Below, in pieces: positions 63,796 through 64,000 of a stretch of 64,000 nucleotides of DNA (the first letter of the stretch is position 1; the number at the start of each line of letters is the position of its first letter). The DNA lies in assembly GCF_002215035.1 (NCBI RefSeq), contig NZ_NKFP01000001.1, positions 431,501 to 495,500 of the forward strand, read 5' to 3'. The notes beneath the pieces are model-generated. The model did not search any database, had not been told where the DNA came from, and worked only from the letters and a program-made list of their open reading frames with translations. The position numbers were made by a program, and so were the translations under genes. The DNA is from Leptolyngbya ohadii IS1. GTDB taxonomy: Bacteria > Cyanobacteriota > Cyanobacteriia > Elainellales > Elainellaceae.

Positions 63796-64000
63796 TCACT
63801 CATTTTCGATCGCGCCCAGTGCTTTCAGGGTCATCTTTTGCGCTTCGGTTAATCCAGTAACGCTGGTAATCTGCATCCCTTCATAGGGACGTTTAACGCG
63901 CAGGGTGCGATCGTATTCTCCCTGGCTTAAATTCTCCAGGTTTAAATTCTCCTGGCTTAAATTCCATAATTTAATTGTTTCATCTTCGCTTCCCGTCGCT
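63796..64000 (-). CDS. WD40-repeat protein, C-terminal end (5' part outside window)
   Basis: The minus strand is open from the right window edge to a TGA at 63798-63796, about 68 codons. The first residues are ATGSEDETIKLWNL, the last blade of a WD40 propeller. A linker made of a 15-bp repeat (LSQENLNLENLSQGEY) follows, then LRVKRPYEGMQITSVTGLTEAQ and KMTLKALGAIENE, the closing signature of large cyanobacterial WD40 proteins, which often carry an N-terminal NACHT/NB-ARC ATPase. The upstream domains are not in the window. Confidence 0.88.
   Translation of the reverse strand, partial: ATGSEDETIKLWNLSQENLNLENLSQGEYDRTLRVKRPYEGMQITSVTGLTEAQKMTLKALGAIENE
63923..63967 (-). repeat. 15-bp tandem repeat in the WD40 gene
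   Basis: Three degenerate in-frame copies of CCTGGCTTAAATTCT (plus-strand reading) encode the LSQENLNLENLSQ linker after the last WD40 blade. Confidence 0.8.

Overview
The window is chromosomal DNA of a cyanobacterium. Evidence: very frequent GCGATCGC/CGATCG octamers (HIP1-type), a canonical NtcA promoter, PAS/GAF-rich hybrid histidine kinases typical of filamentous cyanobacteria, short tandem repeats in many intergenic spacers, and cyanobacteria-type families (DUF1400, a C-terminal WD40 end). A Leptolyngbya- or Oscillatoria-like filamentous lineage is a guess. There are no rRNA or tRNA genes, no CRISPR array and no intact insertion sequence.

1-13.4 kb is a nitrogen-scavenging island. On the minus strand a promoter and a guanidine-I (ykkC) riboswitch at about 3628-3757 precede two DUF1989 proteins (carboxyguanidine deiminase subunits, formerly urea-carboxylase-associated proteins) and a biotin-dependent carboxylase that runs off the left edge. 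The riboswitch argues that the substrate is guanidine rather than urea. An Lrp/AsnC regulator lies just upstream. Then come a cyanobacterial hypothetical protein, a Rieske oxygenase, a MetX-like alpha/beta hydrolase and a type III glutamine synthetase-like ligase. A NitT/TauT-type ABC transporter (permease, ATPase, lipoprotein) follows, preceded by a perfect GTA-N8-TAC-N22-TAN3T NtcA promoter.

13.7-18.5 kb holds an ABC ATPase and a 1259-residue ABC permease fused to an M1 aminopeptidase.

18.9-48.3 kb is a two-component signalling cluster: kinases with up to 13 PAS domains, REC proteins, a REC-wHTH-Hpt-REC-REC protein, and a HisKA-EAL fusion. Three large hybrid kinases have abnormal C-terminal receivers. 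Two carry G-rich tandem-repeat insertions at the same loop, one of them frameshifted. The third is destroyed by a complex palindrome at 41818-42134 that looks like repeated template switching or a chimeric assembly. A new-looking helical C-terminal module recurs in four of these proteins.

48.5-64 kb is mixed: an XRE regulator, a kinase-like protein whose stop codon lies in a hairpin repeat, rubrerythrin, an esterase, a holin-like membrane protein, an Ig/RTX secreted protein, a TVP38-family membrane protein, an AsmA/TamB-like protein ending in DUF1400, a zinc metallopeptidase and the end of a WD40 gene. Degenerate 7-, 12- and 15-nt tandem repeats recur throughout, both between genes and in frame inside them.
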